64,000 nt of DNA, from assembly GCF_026342405.1 (NCBI RefSeq), contig NZ_JAPEMU010000001.1, positions 5,704,001-5,768,000 on the forward strand, in the 5' to 3' direction. The notes below the pieces were generated by a model. That model made no database searches, had not been told where the DNA came from, and saw only the letters and a program-made list of their open reading frames with translations. Shown here piece by piece: positions 37,102 to 45,103 of this stretch; position 1 is the first letter of the stretch, and each line of letters begins with the position of its first letter. Source of the stretch: Kitasatospora sp. NBC_00240 (GTDB lineage: Bacteria > Actinomycetota > Actinomycetes > Streptomycetales > Streptomycetaceae). The position numbers were made by a program, and so were the translations under genes.

Positions 37102-38412
37102 GTGCTCAGTGCGTTCGCGCGGGCGTTCCAGACGCCCGACCTGCGCAAGAAGCTGCTGTTCACGCTGGGCATCATGGTGCTGTTCCGGCTGGGTGCGCAC
37201 ATCCCCGTCCCCGGGGTCAGTTTCACAGCAGTCAATGCCTGTTTGGACCAGACCAAGACCAGCGGCCTGTTCGGCCTCGTCAACCTGTTCAGCGGCAACG
37301 CGCTGCTGCAGCTGACGATCTTCGCCCTCGGCATCATGCCGTACATCACGGCCAGCATCATCCTCCAGCTCCTCACCGTCGTGATCCCGCGACTCGAGGC
37401 GCTGAAGAAGGAGGGCCAGGCCGGCACCGCGAAGATCACCCAGTACACCCGCTACCTGACCATCGCGCTCGCCGTGCTCCAGGGCACCGGCATCGTCGCG
37501 ACGGCCTCCAGCGGCGCGCTGTTCTCGGGTTGCACCTTCGCCAACGAGATCGTCCCGGACACCTCGGTGTTCCGGATCGCGGTCATGGTCATCACGATGA
37601 CCGCCGGCACCTCGGTGATCATGTGGCTGGGTGAGCTCATCACCGACCGCGGCATCGGCAACGGCATGTCCATCCTGATCTTCACCTCCATCGCGGCCGG
37701 CTTCCCGGGCTCGATGTGGGCGATCAAGAAGTCGGGCACCATCGGCGGCGGCTGGGTGGAGTTCTTCTCCGTCATCGCGGTCGGCGTGATCGTTGTGATG
37801 CTGGTCATCTTCGTGGAGCAGGCACAGCGCCGGATCCCGGTCCAGTACGCGAAGCGGATGATCGGGCGCCGCGCCTTCGGCGGCACCTCGACCTACATCC
37901 CGCTGAAGGTCAACCAGGCCGGTGTCATCCCGGTCATCTTCGCCTCGTCGCTGCTGTACATCCCCGCCCTGCTGGTGCAGCTGACCAGCAGCCAGGCCGG
38001 CTGGGCGACGTGGATCAGGACGAACTTCGTCAAGGGCGACCACCCGATCTACATGGCGACCTACTTCCTGCTGATCGTCTTCTTCGCCTTCTTCTACGTC
38101 GCGATCTCCTTCAACCCCGAAGAAGTTGCGGACAATATGAAGAAGTATGGTGGGTTCATCCCGGGGATCCGGGCCGGCCGACCGACGGCCGAGTACCTGA
38201 ACTACGTGCTTACCCGCATCACGTGGCCGGGTTCGCTCTACCTGGGCCTGATCGCGTTGATCCCGATGATCGCCCTGGTCGCCTTCGGACAGCAGACCAA
38301 CTTCCCGTTCGGCGGCACCAGCGTGCTCATCGTCGTCGGCGTCGGACTCGAAACTGTTAAGCAGATCGAGAGCCAGCTCCAGCAGCGCAATTACGAAGGG
38401 TTCCTCCGCTGA
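37102..38412 (+). CDS. secY: Protein translocase subunit SecY
   Basis: 436 residues, ten membrane helices. SecY is the channel of the general secretion pathway, working with SecE, SecG and SecA. The start GTG 37102 follows CAGGAGGC. The conserved first segment FRLGAHIPVPGV, the cytoplasmic loop RRIPVQYAKRMIGRR and GGTSTYIPLKVNQAGVIPVI are present. The stop overlaps adk (TGATG), so the two are coupled; both appear to be driven by the promoter after rplO. Confidence 0.98.
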   Translation: MLSAFARAFQTPDLRKKLLFTLGIMVLFRLGAHIPVPGVSFTAVNACLDQTKTSGLFGLVNLFSGNALLQLTIFALGIMPYITASIILQLLTVVIPRLEALKKEGQAGTAKITQYTRYLTIALAVLQGTGIVATASSGALFSGCTFANEIVPDTSVFRIAVMVITMTAGTSVIMWLGELITDRGIGNGMSILIFTSIAAGFPGSMWAIKKSGTIGGGWVEFFSVIAVGVIVVMLVIFVEQAQRRIPVQYAKRMIGRRAFGGTSTYIPLKVNQAGVIPVIFASSLLYIPALLVQLTSSQAGWATWIRTNFVKGDHPIYMATYFLLIVFFAFFYVAISFNPEEVADNMKKYGGFIPGIRAGRPTAEYLNYVLTRITWPGSLYLGLIALIPMIALVAFGQQTNFPFGGTSVLIVVGVGLETVKQIESQLQQRNYEGFLR

Positions 38413-39059
38413 TGCGTATCGTCCTCGTCGGGCCTCCCGGGGCCGGGAAGGGTACTCAGGCGCACTTGCTCGCCAAGACCCTGTCCATCCCCCACATCTC
38501 CACCGGCGACCTGTTCCGCGCCAACATCGGCCAGCGCACCCAGTTGGGGCTCGAGGCCAAGAGCTACATGGACGCGGGTCGCCTGGTGCCGGATGAGGTC
38601 ACCATCGGCATGGCCAAGGACCGGATGGCCGAGTCGGATGCCGCAGGCGGCTTCCTGCTCGACGGCTTCCCGCGCAATCTTGCCCAGGCCAAGGCACTCG
38701 ACGAGATCCTCGCCGAGTGGGGCATCGCCCTCGACGGCGTGCTCGACCTGGAGGTCCCCGAGGACGAGGTCGTCAAGCGCATCGCCGGTCGCCGGCTGTG
38801 CCGCAACGACGGCGGCCACGTCTACCACGTGGACTACAACCCGCCCGCCTCCGAGGGCGTCTGCGACGAGTGCGGCGGGGAGCTGTACCAGCGCTCCGAC
38901 GACACCGAGGACAAGGTGCGCACCCGGCTCGAGGTCTACCACACCGAGACCGAGCCGATCATCGACTACTACGCGCAGCAGGGTCTGGTCGCGACCATCC
39001 CCGCGCTGGGCAAGGTCGACGAGGTCACCCAGCGCGCGATCGAGGCGCTGAAGAAGTAA
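38412..39059 (+). CDS. adk: Adenylate kinase
   Basis: 215 residues, long-LID form. It interconverts ATP + AMP and 2 ADP. The P-loop GPPGAGKGTQ is at residues 7-16; GFPRNLAQAKALDEIL and the LID YHVDYNPPASEGVCDECGG follow. The LID carries CDEC plus an upstream RLCRN cysteine, suggesting a bound metal as in Gram-positive homologues. It is followed by two large hairpins before map. Confidence 0.97.
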   Translation: MRIVLVGPPGAGKGTQAHLLAKTLSIPHISTGDLFRANIGQRTQLGLEAKSYMDAGRLVPDEVTIGMAKDRMAESDAAGGFLLDGFPRNLAQAKALDEILAEWGIALDGVLDLEVPEDEVVKRIAGRRLCRNDGGHVYHVDYNPPASEGVCDECGGELYQRSDDTEDKVRTRLEVYHTETEPIIDYYAQQGLVATIPALGKVDEVTQRAIEALKK

Positions 39060-39064
39060 CGAGC

Positions 39065-39137
39065 GGGCCCGGCGCGAGCCGGGCCCGACCGACGTACGTA
39101 CGGCCGCGGTGCCCCGGACGGGGCAGCGCGGCCGTAC
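39065..39137 (+). terminator. Two consecutive hairpins between adk and map
   Basis: First: GGGCCCGGC/GCCGGGCCC with a GCGA loop (39065-39086), 5 nt after adk. Second: GTACGGCCGCG/CGCGGCCGTAC (39098-39108 with 39127-39137) enclosing GCCCC/GGGGC. No T-tract follows either, so they may be partial terminators. Confidence 0.65.
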
Positions 39138-39211
39138 GGCGTCGTACGGTGGTACGAGTGCACGGCCGCCCGGCAAGGACCGGGCGGCGACCAATGGGAA
39201 GGCGTGGCCAG

Positions 39212-40051
39212 ATGGTGGAGATCAAGACCCCCGAGCAGATCGCGAAGATGCGGGTGGCCGGGCTGGTCGTGGCAGAGGCGCTCAAGGCCGCCCGGGCGGC
39301 GGTGGCGCCGGGTGTGACCACCCAGGAGCTGAACGACGTCGCGGCCAAGGTGATCGCCGACCACGGCGCCACCTCCAACTTCCGGGCCCACCACGGCGGC
39401 CTGTGGTTCCCCGGGGTGATTTGCGCCTCGGTCAACAACGAGGTCGTGCACGGCATCCCGGGGGAGCGGGTGCTGGAGGAGGGCGACCTCATCTCCATCG
39501 ACTGCGGCGCCATCGTGGACGGCTGGCACGGCGACGCGGCGATCACCGTCGCGGTGGGCGAGGTCCGGCCCGAGGTGGAGATGCTCAGCCGGGTCACCGA
39601 GGGTTCGATGTGGGCCGGCATCGCCCAGATGAAGAAGAACAACCGGCTGGTCGACGTCTCCAAGGGGATCGAGGGCTACATCCGGCGCCAGCCGCTGCCC
39701 CCCAAGGGCAAGTGGGGCATCACCGAGGGGTACGGCGGCCACGGCATCGGCACCGCGATGCACATGGAGCCGCACGTGCTGAACTATGTCGAGCGCGGCC
39801 GCGGGAAGGGCCCGAAGCTCGTCCCGGGCACCGTGCTGGCGATCGAGCCGATGGTGTCGCTGGGCACCCCGCACACCTCGGTGCTGGAGGACGACTGGAC
39901 GGTCGTCACCAACGACGGCACCTGGGCCTCGCACTGGGAGCACTCGGTGGCCGTGACCGAGCAGGGCCCGCTGGTGCTGACCGCCTTCGACGGCGGCAAG
40001 GCCGAGCTGGCGAAGCTCGGGATCACCGCCGCGCCGGACCCGCTGGGCTGA
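39212..40051 (+). CDS. map: Methionine aminopeptidase type I
   Basis: 279 residues from ATG 39212 (MVEIKTPEQIAKMRVAGLVV), with GGAAGG 9 nt upstream; ATG 39194 is an in-frame alternative. It removes N-terminal methionine from new proteins. The metal ligands are in SIDCGAIVDGWHGDAAITV (two Asp), GGHGIGTAMHMEPHV (His), IEPMV and WEHSVAVTE (Glu). The sequence HHGGLWFPGVICASVNNEVV contains the other conserved histidine. A terminator follows at once. Confidence 0.97.
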   Translation: MVEIKTPEQIAKMRVAGLVVAEALKAARAAVAPGVTTQELNDVAAKVIADHGATSNFRAHHGGLWFPGVICASVNNEVVHGIPGERVLEEGDLISIDCGAIVDGWHGDAAITVAVGEVRPEVEMLSRVTEGSMWAGIAQMKKNNRLVDVSKGIEGYIRRQPLPPKGKWGITEGYGGHGIGTAMHMEPHVLNYVERGRGKGPKLVPGTVLAIEPMVSLGTPHTSVLEDDWTVVTNDGTWASHWEHSVAVTEQGPLVLTAFDGGKAELAKLGITAAPDPLG

Positions 40052-40081
40052 CCTGCGCCATTGCCCCACTGACGAGGACTC

Positions 40082-40115
40082 AAAGCCCGGAAGCCCCGCT
40101 TCCGGGCTTTTGTCC
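40082..40115 (+). terminator. Intrinsic terminator after map
   Basis: AAAGCCCGGAAGC/GCTTCCGGGCTTT with a CCC loop (40082-40110), followed by T and a TGTCCTTTTT stretch. A classical hairpin-plus-U terminator. Confidence 0.95.
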
Positions 40116-40118
40116 TTT

Positions 40119-40146
40119 TTGCTGCCCGGTGATGTTTCGCTAAGCT
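40119..40146 (+). promoter_or_regulatory. Candidate mscL promoter
   Basis: -35 TTGCTG (40119-40124), 16-bp spacer, -10 TAAGCT (40141-40146), beginning inside the T-rich end of the map terminator. Leader of about 33 nt to mscL. Confidence 0.55.
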
Positions 40147-40184
40147 GCCTGGCTTACCAGATGAGATGAAAAAAGGGGACAGCG

Positions 40185-40610
40185 GTGCTCAAGGGCTTCC
40201 GGGACTTCATGATGCGCGGCAACGTCGTCGACATGGCGGTCGGTGTCGTCATCGGCGCCGCCTTCACCGGGGTGGTGACCGGCTTCGTGTCGGCCTTCCT
40301 GACCCCGCTGATCGGCGTCGCCGTGGGCGCGGCCGGCGACTTCAAGGGCTACGCCTTCCACATCGGCGGAGTGATCTTCCCGTACGGGCAGTTCCTGAAC
40401 GTGCTGATCGCGTTCGTGCTGACCGCCGCGGTGCTCTACTTCTTCGTGGTGCTGCCCGTGACCAAGGCCACGGCGCGCTACCTGCCGAAGAAGCCGAAGG
40501 CCCCCAAGCGCCCGTGCCCGGAGTGCCTGACCGAGATCCCGGAGGCCGCCCGCCGGTGCGCCGCCTGCACCGCGCACGTCGAGCCGATCGTCCTCGTGGC
40601 GCAGCGGTGA
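40185..40610 (+). CDS. mscL: Large-conductance mechanosensitive channel with C-terminal zinc-ribbon-like tail
   Basis: 141 residues from GTG 40185, behind AAGGGGAC. MscL opens under membrane tension to release solutes on osmotic downshock. The N-terminal helix MLKGFRDFMMRGNVVDMAVG, the first membrane segment VGVVIGAAFTGVVTGFVSAF and the second FLNVLIAFVLTAAVLYFFVV are standard. After a basic linker (KKPKAPKR) the tail carries C111PEC114 and C125AAC128, a likely zinc knuckle that replaces the usual C-terminal helix bundle. It has its own promoter and terminator, between map and infA. Confidence 0.93.
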   Translation: MLKGFRDFMMRGNVVDMAVGVVIGAAFTGVVTGFVSAFLTPLIGVAVGAAGDFKGYAFHIGGVIFPYGQFLNVLIAFVLTAAVLYFFVVLPVTKATARYLPKKPKAPKRPCPECLTEIPEAARRCAACTAHVEPIVLVAQR

Positions 40611-40618
40611 CGCCGGTT

Positions 40619-40648
40619 TTGGCCGTACCCGCGCGACTGGCGTAGGAT
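40619..40648 (+). promoter_or_regulatory. infA promoter
   Basis: -35 TTGGCC (40619-40624), 18-bp spacer, -10 TAGGAT (40643-40648). It starts 9 nt after the mscL stop, leaving a leader of about 118 nt that includes a CCCCTC/GGGGTC-type hairpin near 40690-40707. Confidence 0.7.
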
Positions 40649-40772
40649 GGACCGTCGGCTCACTCGTAGCGTGCTTCAGCACGCCCTCTTCCCCTCGGGG
40701 TCGGGGTGAACCCAGGTTCGCACGAGCGTGCCGCATACGGTAGCCGGTCCCGGAAGGTGGATCTCGCAGTTC

Positions 40773-40994
40773 ATGGCAAAGAAGCAAGGCGCCATTGAGA
40801 TCGAGGGCACCGTGATCGAGTCTCTCCCGAACGCCATGTTCAAGGTTGAGCTGCAGAACGGTCACAAGGTCCTCGCGCACATCAGCGGAAAGATGCGGAT
40901 GCACTACATCCGCATCCTCCCGGACGACCGGGTCGTGGTGGAGCTCAGCCCCTACGACCTGACGCGCGGCCGGATCGTCTACCGCTACAAGTAG
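40773..40994 (+). CDS. infA: Translation initiation factor IF-1
   Basis: 73 residues from ATG 40773 (MAKKQGAIEIEGTVIESLPN). IF-1 binds the A site of the 30S subunit during initiation. The S1/OB-fold core MFKVELQNGHKVLAHISGKM and RIVYRYK are standard. It begins the alpha cluster with its own promoter; rpmJ follows 54 nt later. Confidence 0.98.
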   Translation: MAKKQGAIEIEGTVIESLPNAMFKVELQNGHKVLAHISGKMRMHYIRILPDDRVVVELSPYDLTRGRIVYRYK

Positions 40995-41048
40995 CAACCT
41001 CGCTCCGCGAGGGTTAAACGTCAGATCTAGACCCGGAGAACCTGAACC

Positions 41049-41162
41049 ATGAAGGTCAAGCCGAGCGTCAAGAAGATCTGCGACAAGTGCAAGGTGATCC
41101 GCCGTCACGGCCGGGTCATGGTGATCTGCGACAACCTGCGCCACAAGCAGCGCCAGGGCTGA
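41049..41162 (+). CDS. rpmJ: 50S ribosomal protein L36, zinc-binding form
   Basis: A 37-residue gene, MKVKPSVKKICDKCKVIRRH then GRVMVICDNLRHKQRQG. The C11, C14, C27 and H32 residues form the zinc site of the C+ form. L36 stabilises the core of the 50S subunit. It starts at ATG 41049 between infA and the rpsM leader. Confidence 0.97.
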   Translation: MKVKPSVKKICDKCKVIRRHGRVMVICDNLRHKQRQG

Positions 41163-41338
41163 TCCAGCTCCGCATTTCTCGTAGTACTTCGCGCGACGCG
41201 AAAAACGTCATACGCGGGCTGCCCGATCCGTCCCTCGAGGGACGGACTGCCACCCCCGGTCAGAGGCCGGGGCTCCCAAGCCGAGAGGTTTCGGAGTAGG
41301 CCGCCCGTCAGACCTCTGAAGAACCACAGGAGCCATGA
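41163..41338 (+). promoter_or_regulatory. Structured spacer and leader before rpsM
   Basis: 176 nt without a gene. Hairpins: TTCGCG/CGCGAA with a CGA loop (41188-41202), CCGTCCC/GGGACGG with a TCGA loop (41228-41245), and CCCCGG/CCGGGG (41254-41272). CACAGGAG before 41339 is the ribosome binding site. It could regulate rpsM-rpsK or mark mRNA processing. Confidence 0.5.
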
Positions 41339-41719
41339 ATGGCACGCCTCGCCGGCGTTGATCTCCCCCGCGAAAAGCGGATCGAGATCGCCCTCACGTA
41401 CGTCTACGGCATCGGCCGTACCCGCGCCCAGCAGTCGCTGGCCGAGACGGGCGTGAACCCCGACATCCGGGTCCGCGACATTTCCGAGGAAGACCTCGTG
41501 AAGCTCGCGCAGTGGATCGACGCCAACTACACGGTCGAGGGTGACCTCCGCCGCTCGGTGGCCGCCGACATCCGCCGCAAGGTCGAGATCGGCTGCTACG
41601 AGGGTCTGCGTCACCGCCGTGGCCTCCCGGTCCGCGGTCAGCGCACCCACACCAACGCGCGTACCCGCAAGGGCCCGCGTCGCGCGATTGCCGGCAAGAA
41701 GAAGCCCGGCAAGAAGTAG
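41339..41719 (+). CDS. rpsM: 30S ribosomal protein S13
   Basis: 126 residues, starting MARLAGVDLPREKRIEIALT. S13 forms bridge B1 to L5 in the head. The helix-two-turn-helix region GIGRTRAQQSLAETGVNPD and the C-terminal RGLPVRGQRTHTNARTRKGP are standard. rpsK follows 73 nt later. Confidence 0.98.
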   Translation: MARLAGVDLPREKRIEIALTYVYGIGRTRAQQSLAETGVNPDIRVRDISEEDLVKLAQWIDANYTVEGDLRRSVAADIRRKVEIGCYEGLRHRRGLPVRGQRTHTNARTRKGPRRAIAGKKKPGKK

Positions 41720-41792
41720 TCCGTCCCGTAACCGGACATCCCTCCGGCCCGCGGGTTAGCGGACCGACCACCTCAGTAGGAGAAACAGACTT

Positions 41793-42200
41793 ATGCCCCC
41801 CAAGGGTCGTCAGGCTGCCGGCGCCAAGAAGGTGCGCCGCAAGGAGAAGAAGAACGTCGCTCACGGGCACGCCCACATCAAGAGCACGTTCAACAACACG
41901 ATCGTCTCGATCACGGACCCCGCGGGCAACGTGATCTCCTGGGCCTCCGCCGGCCACGTCGGCTTCAAGGGCTCGCGCAAGTCCACCCCGTTCGCCGCGC
42001 AGATGGCCGCCGAGGCCGCTGCCCGTCGCGCGCAGGAGCACGGCATGCGCAAGGTCGACGTCTTCGTGAAGGGTCCGGGCTCCGGCCGCGAGACCGCGAT
42101 CCGCTCGCTCCAGGCCACCGGCCTGGAGGTCGGCTCGATCCAGGACGTCACCCCCACCCCGCACAACGGCTGCCGTCCGCCGAAGCGCCGCCGCGTCTGA
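41793..42200 (+). CDS. rpsK: 30S ribosomal protein S11
   Basis: 135 residues. S11 contributes to the platform and the mRNA exit. The segment HGHAHIKSTFNNTIVSITDP and the C-terminal DVTPTPHNGCRPPKRRRV are diagnostic. In E. coli rpsD would follow, but here a 149-nt spacer with a strong hairpin leads straight to rpoA, as is usual in streptomycetes. Confidence 0.98.
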   Translation: MPPKGRQAAGAKKVRRKEKKNVAHGHAHIKSTFNNTIVSITDPAGNVISWASAGHVGFKGSRKSTPFAAQMAAEAAARRAQEHGMRKVDVFVKGPGSGRETAIRSLQATGLEVGSIQDVTPTPHNGCRPPKRRRV

Positions 42201-42256
42201 CGCAGCGCCTTCGGGCAGGGTGTTGCGGGGCTCTCCCCGCGCCACAGCACGACACC

Positions 42257-42293
42257 GCGTACGGGGTCCTGTTTCCGACAGGACCCCGTACGC
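42257..42293 (+). terminator. 16-bp hairpin between rpsK and rpoA
   Basis: A perfect stem GCGTACGGGGTCCTGT/ACAGGACCCCGTACGC with a TTCCG loop, 56 nt after rpsK and 57 nt before rpoA. No T-tract. It may lower read-through from the ribosomal genes into rpoA. Confidence 0.75.
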
Positions 42294-42349
42294 TGGTTCT
42301 GTTCGGCATCAAATAGTGGGTGCCGAAGACAACTGGAGGATCTGAAAAC

Positions 42350-43372
42350 ATGCTGATCGCTCAGCGTCCCTCGCTGACCGAAGAGGTCGTCGACGAATTC
42401 CGCTCGCGGTTCGTGATCGAGCCGCTGGAGCCGGGCTTCGGCTACACCCTCGGCAACTCGCTCCGCCGCACGCTCCTCTCCTCGATCCCCGGCGCCGCTG
42501 TCACCAGCATCCGGGTCGACGGTGTCCTGCACGAGTTCACCACCGTGCCGGGCGTCAAGGAGGACGTCACCGACCTCATCCTCAACATCAAGCAGCTGGT
42601 CGTCTCCTCGGAGCACGACGAGCCGGTCGTGATGTACCTGCGCAAGCAGGGCCCGGGTGTGGTCACCGCCGCCGACATCGCGCCCCCGGCCGGTGTCGAG
42701 GTGCACAACCCCGAGCTGGTTCTCGCCACGCTCAACGGCAAGGGCAAGCTGGAGATGGAGCTGACCGTCGAGCGCGGTCGCGGCTACGTCTCCGCCGTCC
42801 AGAACAAGGCTTCCGGCCAGGAGATCGGCCGTATCCCGGTCGACTCGATCTACAGCCCCGTGCTGAAGGTCACCTACAAGGTCGAGGCCACCCGTGTCGA
42901 GCAGCGGACCGACTTCGACAAGCTCATCGTCGACGTCGAGACCAAGCCCGCCATGCGCCCCCGTGACGCCATGGCCTCGGCCGGCAAGACCCTGGTGGAG
43001 CTGTTCGGTCTCGCCCGCGAGCTGAACATCGACGCCGAGGGCATCGACATGGGCCCGTCCCCCACGGACGCCGCCCTGGCCGCCGACCTGGCGCTGCCGA
43101 TCGAGGAGCTCGAGCTCACCGTTCGGTCGTACAACTGCCTCAAGCGCGAGGGCATCCACACCGTGGGTGAGCTCGTCGCCCGCTCCGAGGCCGACCTGCT
43201 CGACATCCGCAACTTCGGTGCGAAGTCGATCGACGAGGTCAAGGCGAAGCTGGCCGGCATGGGCCTGGCCCTCAAGGACAGCCCGCCCGGATTCGACCCG
43301 ACCGCCGCCGCCGACGCCTTCGGCGCCGACGACCTGGACGACGCGGGTTACGCGGAGACCGAGCAGTACTGA
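42350..43372 (+). CDS. rpoA: DNA-directed RNA polymerase subunit alpha
   Basis: 340 residues from ATG 42350 (MLIAQRPSLTEEV), with GGAGGA 9 nt upstream. The N-terminal assembly domain has TLGNSLRRTLLSSIPGAAVT; the C-terminal domain, which binds UP elements and activators, has RSYNCLKREGIHTVGELVAR. The C-terminus is an acidic tail (FGADDLDDAGYAETEQY). It is the scaffold for RNA polymerase assembly. Confidence 0.98.
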   Translation: MLIAQRPSLTEEVVDEFRSRFVIEPLEPGFGYTLGNSLRRTLLSSIPGAAVTSIRVDGVLHEFTTVPGVKEDVTDLILNIKQLVVSSEHDEPVVMYLRKQGPGVVTAADIAPPAGVEVHNPELVLATLNGKGKLEMELTVERGRGYVSAVQNKASGQEIGRIPVDSIYSPVLKVTYKVEATRVEQRTDFDKLIVDVETKPAMRPRDAMASAGKTLVELFGLARELNIDAEGIDMGPSPTDAALAADLALPIEELELTVRSYNCLKREGIHTVGELVARSEADLLDIRNFGAKSIDEVKAKLAGMGLALKDSPPGFDPTAAADAFGADDLDDAGYAETEQY

Positions 43373-43515
43373 TTTTGGGCGGGGGCGGCCCACCGGGCCG
43401 CCCCTGTTCGATGCACACCGGGCCCTTGGGCCCACGCTAAGCCGTCCGGGCAACCGTGCCCGGCCGCCCGTTCCGGTACCTGACACGGCCGGATTCGGAG
43501 ATTTAAGGAGCTACC

Positions 43516-43989
43516 ATGCCCCGTCCCGCGAAGGGTGCCCGCCTCGGCGGCGGCCCGCACCACGAGCCGCTGCTGCTCGCCGGCCTCTGCCGGGAGCTCT
43601 TCCAGTACGGCCGCATCACCACGACCGAGGCCAAGGCCCGTCGGATGCGCCCGCTGGCGGAGAAGCTGATCACCAAGGCGAAGGTCGGCGACATCCACAA
43701 CCGTCGCATCGTCCGCAAGACGATCACCGACGTCTCCGTGCTGCACACCCTCTTCACCGAGATCGCGCCGCGCTACGAGAACCGCCCCGGTGGCTACACC
43801 CGCATCACCAAGATCGGTCCCCGTCGTGGCGACAACGCCCCGATGGCCGTGATCGAGCTGGTCGAGGCCCTGACCGTCGCGCAGACCGCCGTCGGCGAGG
43901 CCGAGGGTGCCACCAAGCGCGCCGTCAAGGAGGCCGAGCAGGCCGCCGAGACCAAGGCTGACGAGACCCCCGAGGTCGAGACCGCCTGA
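43516..43989 (+). CDS. rplQ: 50S ribosomal protein L17
   Basis: 157 residues. The conserved N-terminal part, KGARLGGGPHHEPLLLAGLC, is followed by a standard core and an Ala/Glu-rich extension (EGATKRAVKEAEQAAETKAD) seen in actinobacterial L17. L17 surrounds the tunnel exit. TTAAGGAG precedes the start; the gene closes the alpha cluster before a strong terminator. Confidence 0.98.
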   Translation: MPRPAKGARLGGGPHHEPLLLAGLCRELFQYGRITTTEAKARRMRPLAEKLITKAKVGDIHNRRIVRKTITDVSVLHTLFTEIAPRYENRPGGYTRITKIGPRRGDNAPMAVIELVEALTVAQTAVGEAEGATKRAVKEAEQAAETKADETPEVETA

Positions 43990-44006
43990 ACACCCTGAGG
44001 TGTCGG

Positions 44007-44054
44007 ACGGGCCCGTTCCCCCAGTTCTGCTGGGGGAACGGGCCCGTTCTTTTC
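44007..44054 (+). terminator. Terminator of the alpha cluster
   Basis: A perfect 18-bp stem (44007-44024 with 44030-44047), left arm ACGGGCCCGTTCCCCCAG, 5-nt loop, followed by a TTCTTTT stretch. Confidence 0.96.
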
Positions 44055-44092
44055 GTCCCGACCGGAGCAGCAGCCCGACTGGAGTAGCAGCA

Positions 44093-45013
44093 GTGCTCAA
44101 GGAATGTGCCGAGACCGCAGGCCCCCGCCCGGACGGCCCCGCCGAGGGGACGGTCCGGATCCGGCTCGATCTCGCGTACCACGGGGCCGACTTCTCCGGC
44201 TGGGCCCGCCAGCCGGGGCGGCGCACCGTCCAGGGCGAGATCGAGAGTGCCCTGAAGGTCGTCACCCGCAGCGAGGAGACCTACGACCTCACGGTGGCCG
44301 GGCGCACCGACGCCGGTGTGCACGCCCGCGGCCAGGTCGCCCACGTGGACCTGCCGGCCGAGCTCTGGGCCGCGCACGGCGACAAGCTGCTGCGCCGGCT
44401 GGCCGGCCGGCTGCCGGGGGACGTCCGGATCTACCGGCTGACCGAGGCGCCGGCCGGCTTCGACGCCCGCTTCGCGGCGATCTGGCGCCGGTACGCCTAC
44501 CGGGTCGCCGACCACCAGGGCGGGGTGGACCCGCTGCTGCGCGGGCACGTCCTCTGGCACGACCGCCCGCTCGACGTGGACCGGATGAACGAGGCCGCCG
44601 CCCTGCTGCTCGGCGAGCACGACTTCGCCGCGTACTGCAAGAAGCGCGAGGGCGCCACGACCATCCGGACCCTGCTGGACCTGTACTGGGAGCGGGTGCC
44701 GGCGGACAGCCACACCGCCGGCGTGGCGGGCTCGCTGGCGGTCGCCACCGTCCGCGCGGACGCCTTCTGCCACAACATGGTGCGCGCCCTGGTCGGCGCG
44801 ATGCTGCTGGTCGGCGACGGGCACCGGCCGGTGGAGTTCCCCGGCGAGGTGCTGGCCGGCGGGGTGCGGAACTCCGCCGTCAACGTGATCCGGCCGTACG
44901 GGCTGACCCTGGAGGAGGTCGGCTACCCGGCCGACGACCAGCTGGCCGAGCGCAATCGCGCCGCCCGCCGGATGCGCACCCTGCCCGGGCAGCCCCGGCC
45001 GGCCGGGGGCTAG
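44093..45013 (+). CDS. truA: tRNA pseudouridine(38-40) synthase TruA
   Basis: 306 residues from GTG 44093, with GGAG 8 nt upstream. The catalytic aspartate is in VAGRTDAGVHARGQVAH (D73). The RNA-binding YHGADFSGWARQPGRRTVQG and VRADAFCHNMVRALVGAML are also conserved. It isomerises uridines in the anticodon stem-loop. It has a slightly extended, Arg-rich C-terminus. Confidence 0.97.
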   Translation: MLKECAETAGPRPDGPAEGTVRIRLDLAYHGADFSGWARQPGRRTVQGEIESALKVVTRSEETYDLTVAGRTDAGVHARGQVAHVDLPAELWAAHGDKLLRRLAGRLPGDVRIYRLTEAPAGFDARFAAIWRRYAYRVADHQGGVDPLLRGHVLWHDRPLDVDRMNEAAALLLGEHDFAAYCKKREGATTIRTLLDLYWERVPADSHTAGVAGSLAVATVRADAFCHNMVRALVGAMLLVGDGHRPVEFPGEVLAGGVRNSAVNVIRPYGLTLEEVGYPADDQLAERNRAARRMRTLPGQPRPAGG

Positions 45014-45103
45014 GAGCGGGCGCCGCTCCTTCGTCCGGCCGCCGCGGGCCGGCCGTTCTAATCCGTTTGGGCCACAGGCCGTTCTCTTGGCAAAATCCGC
45101 CAT

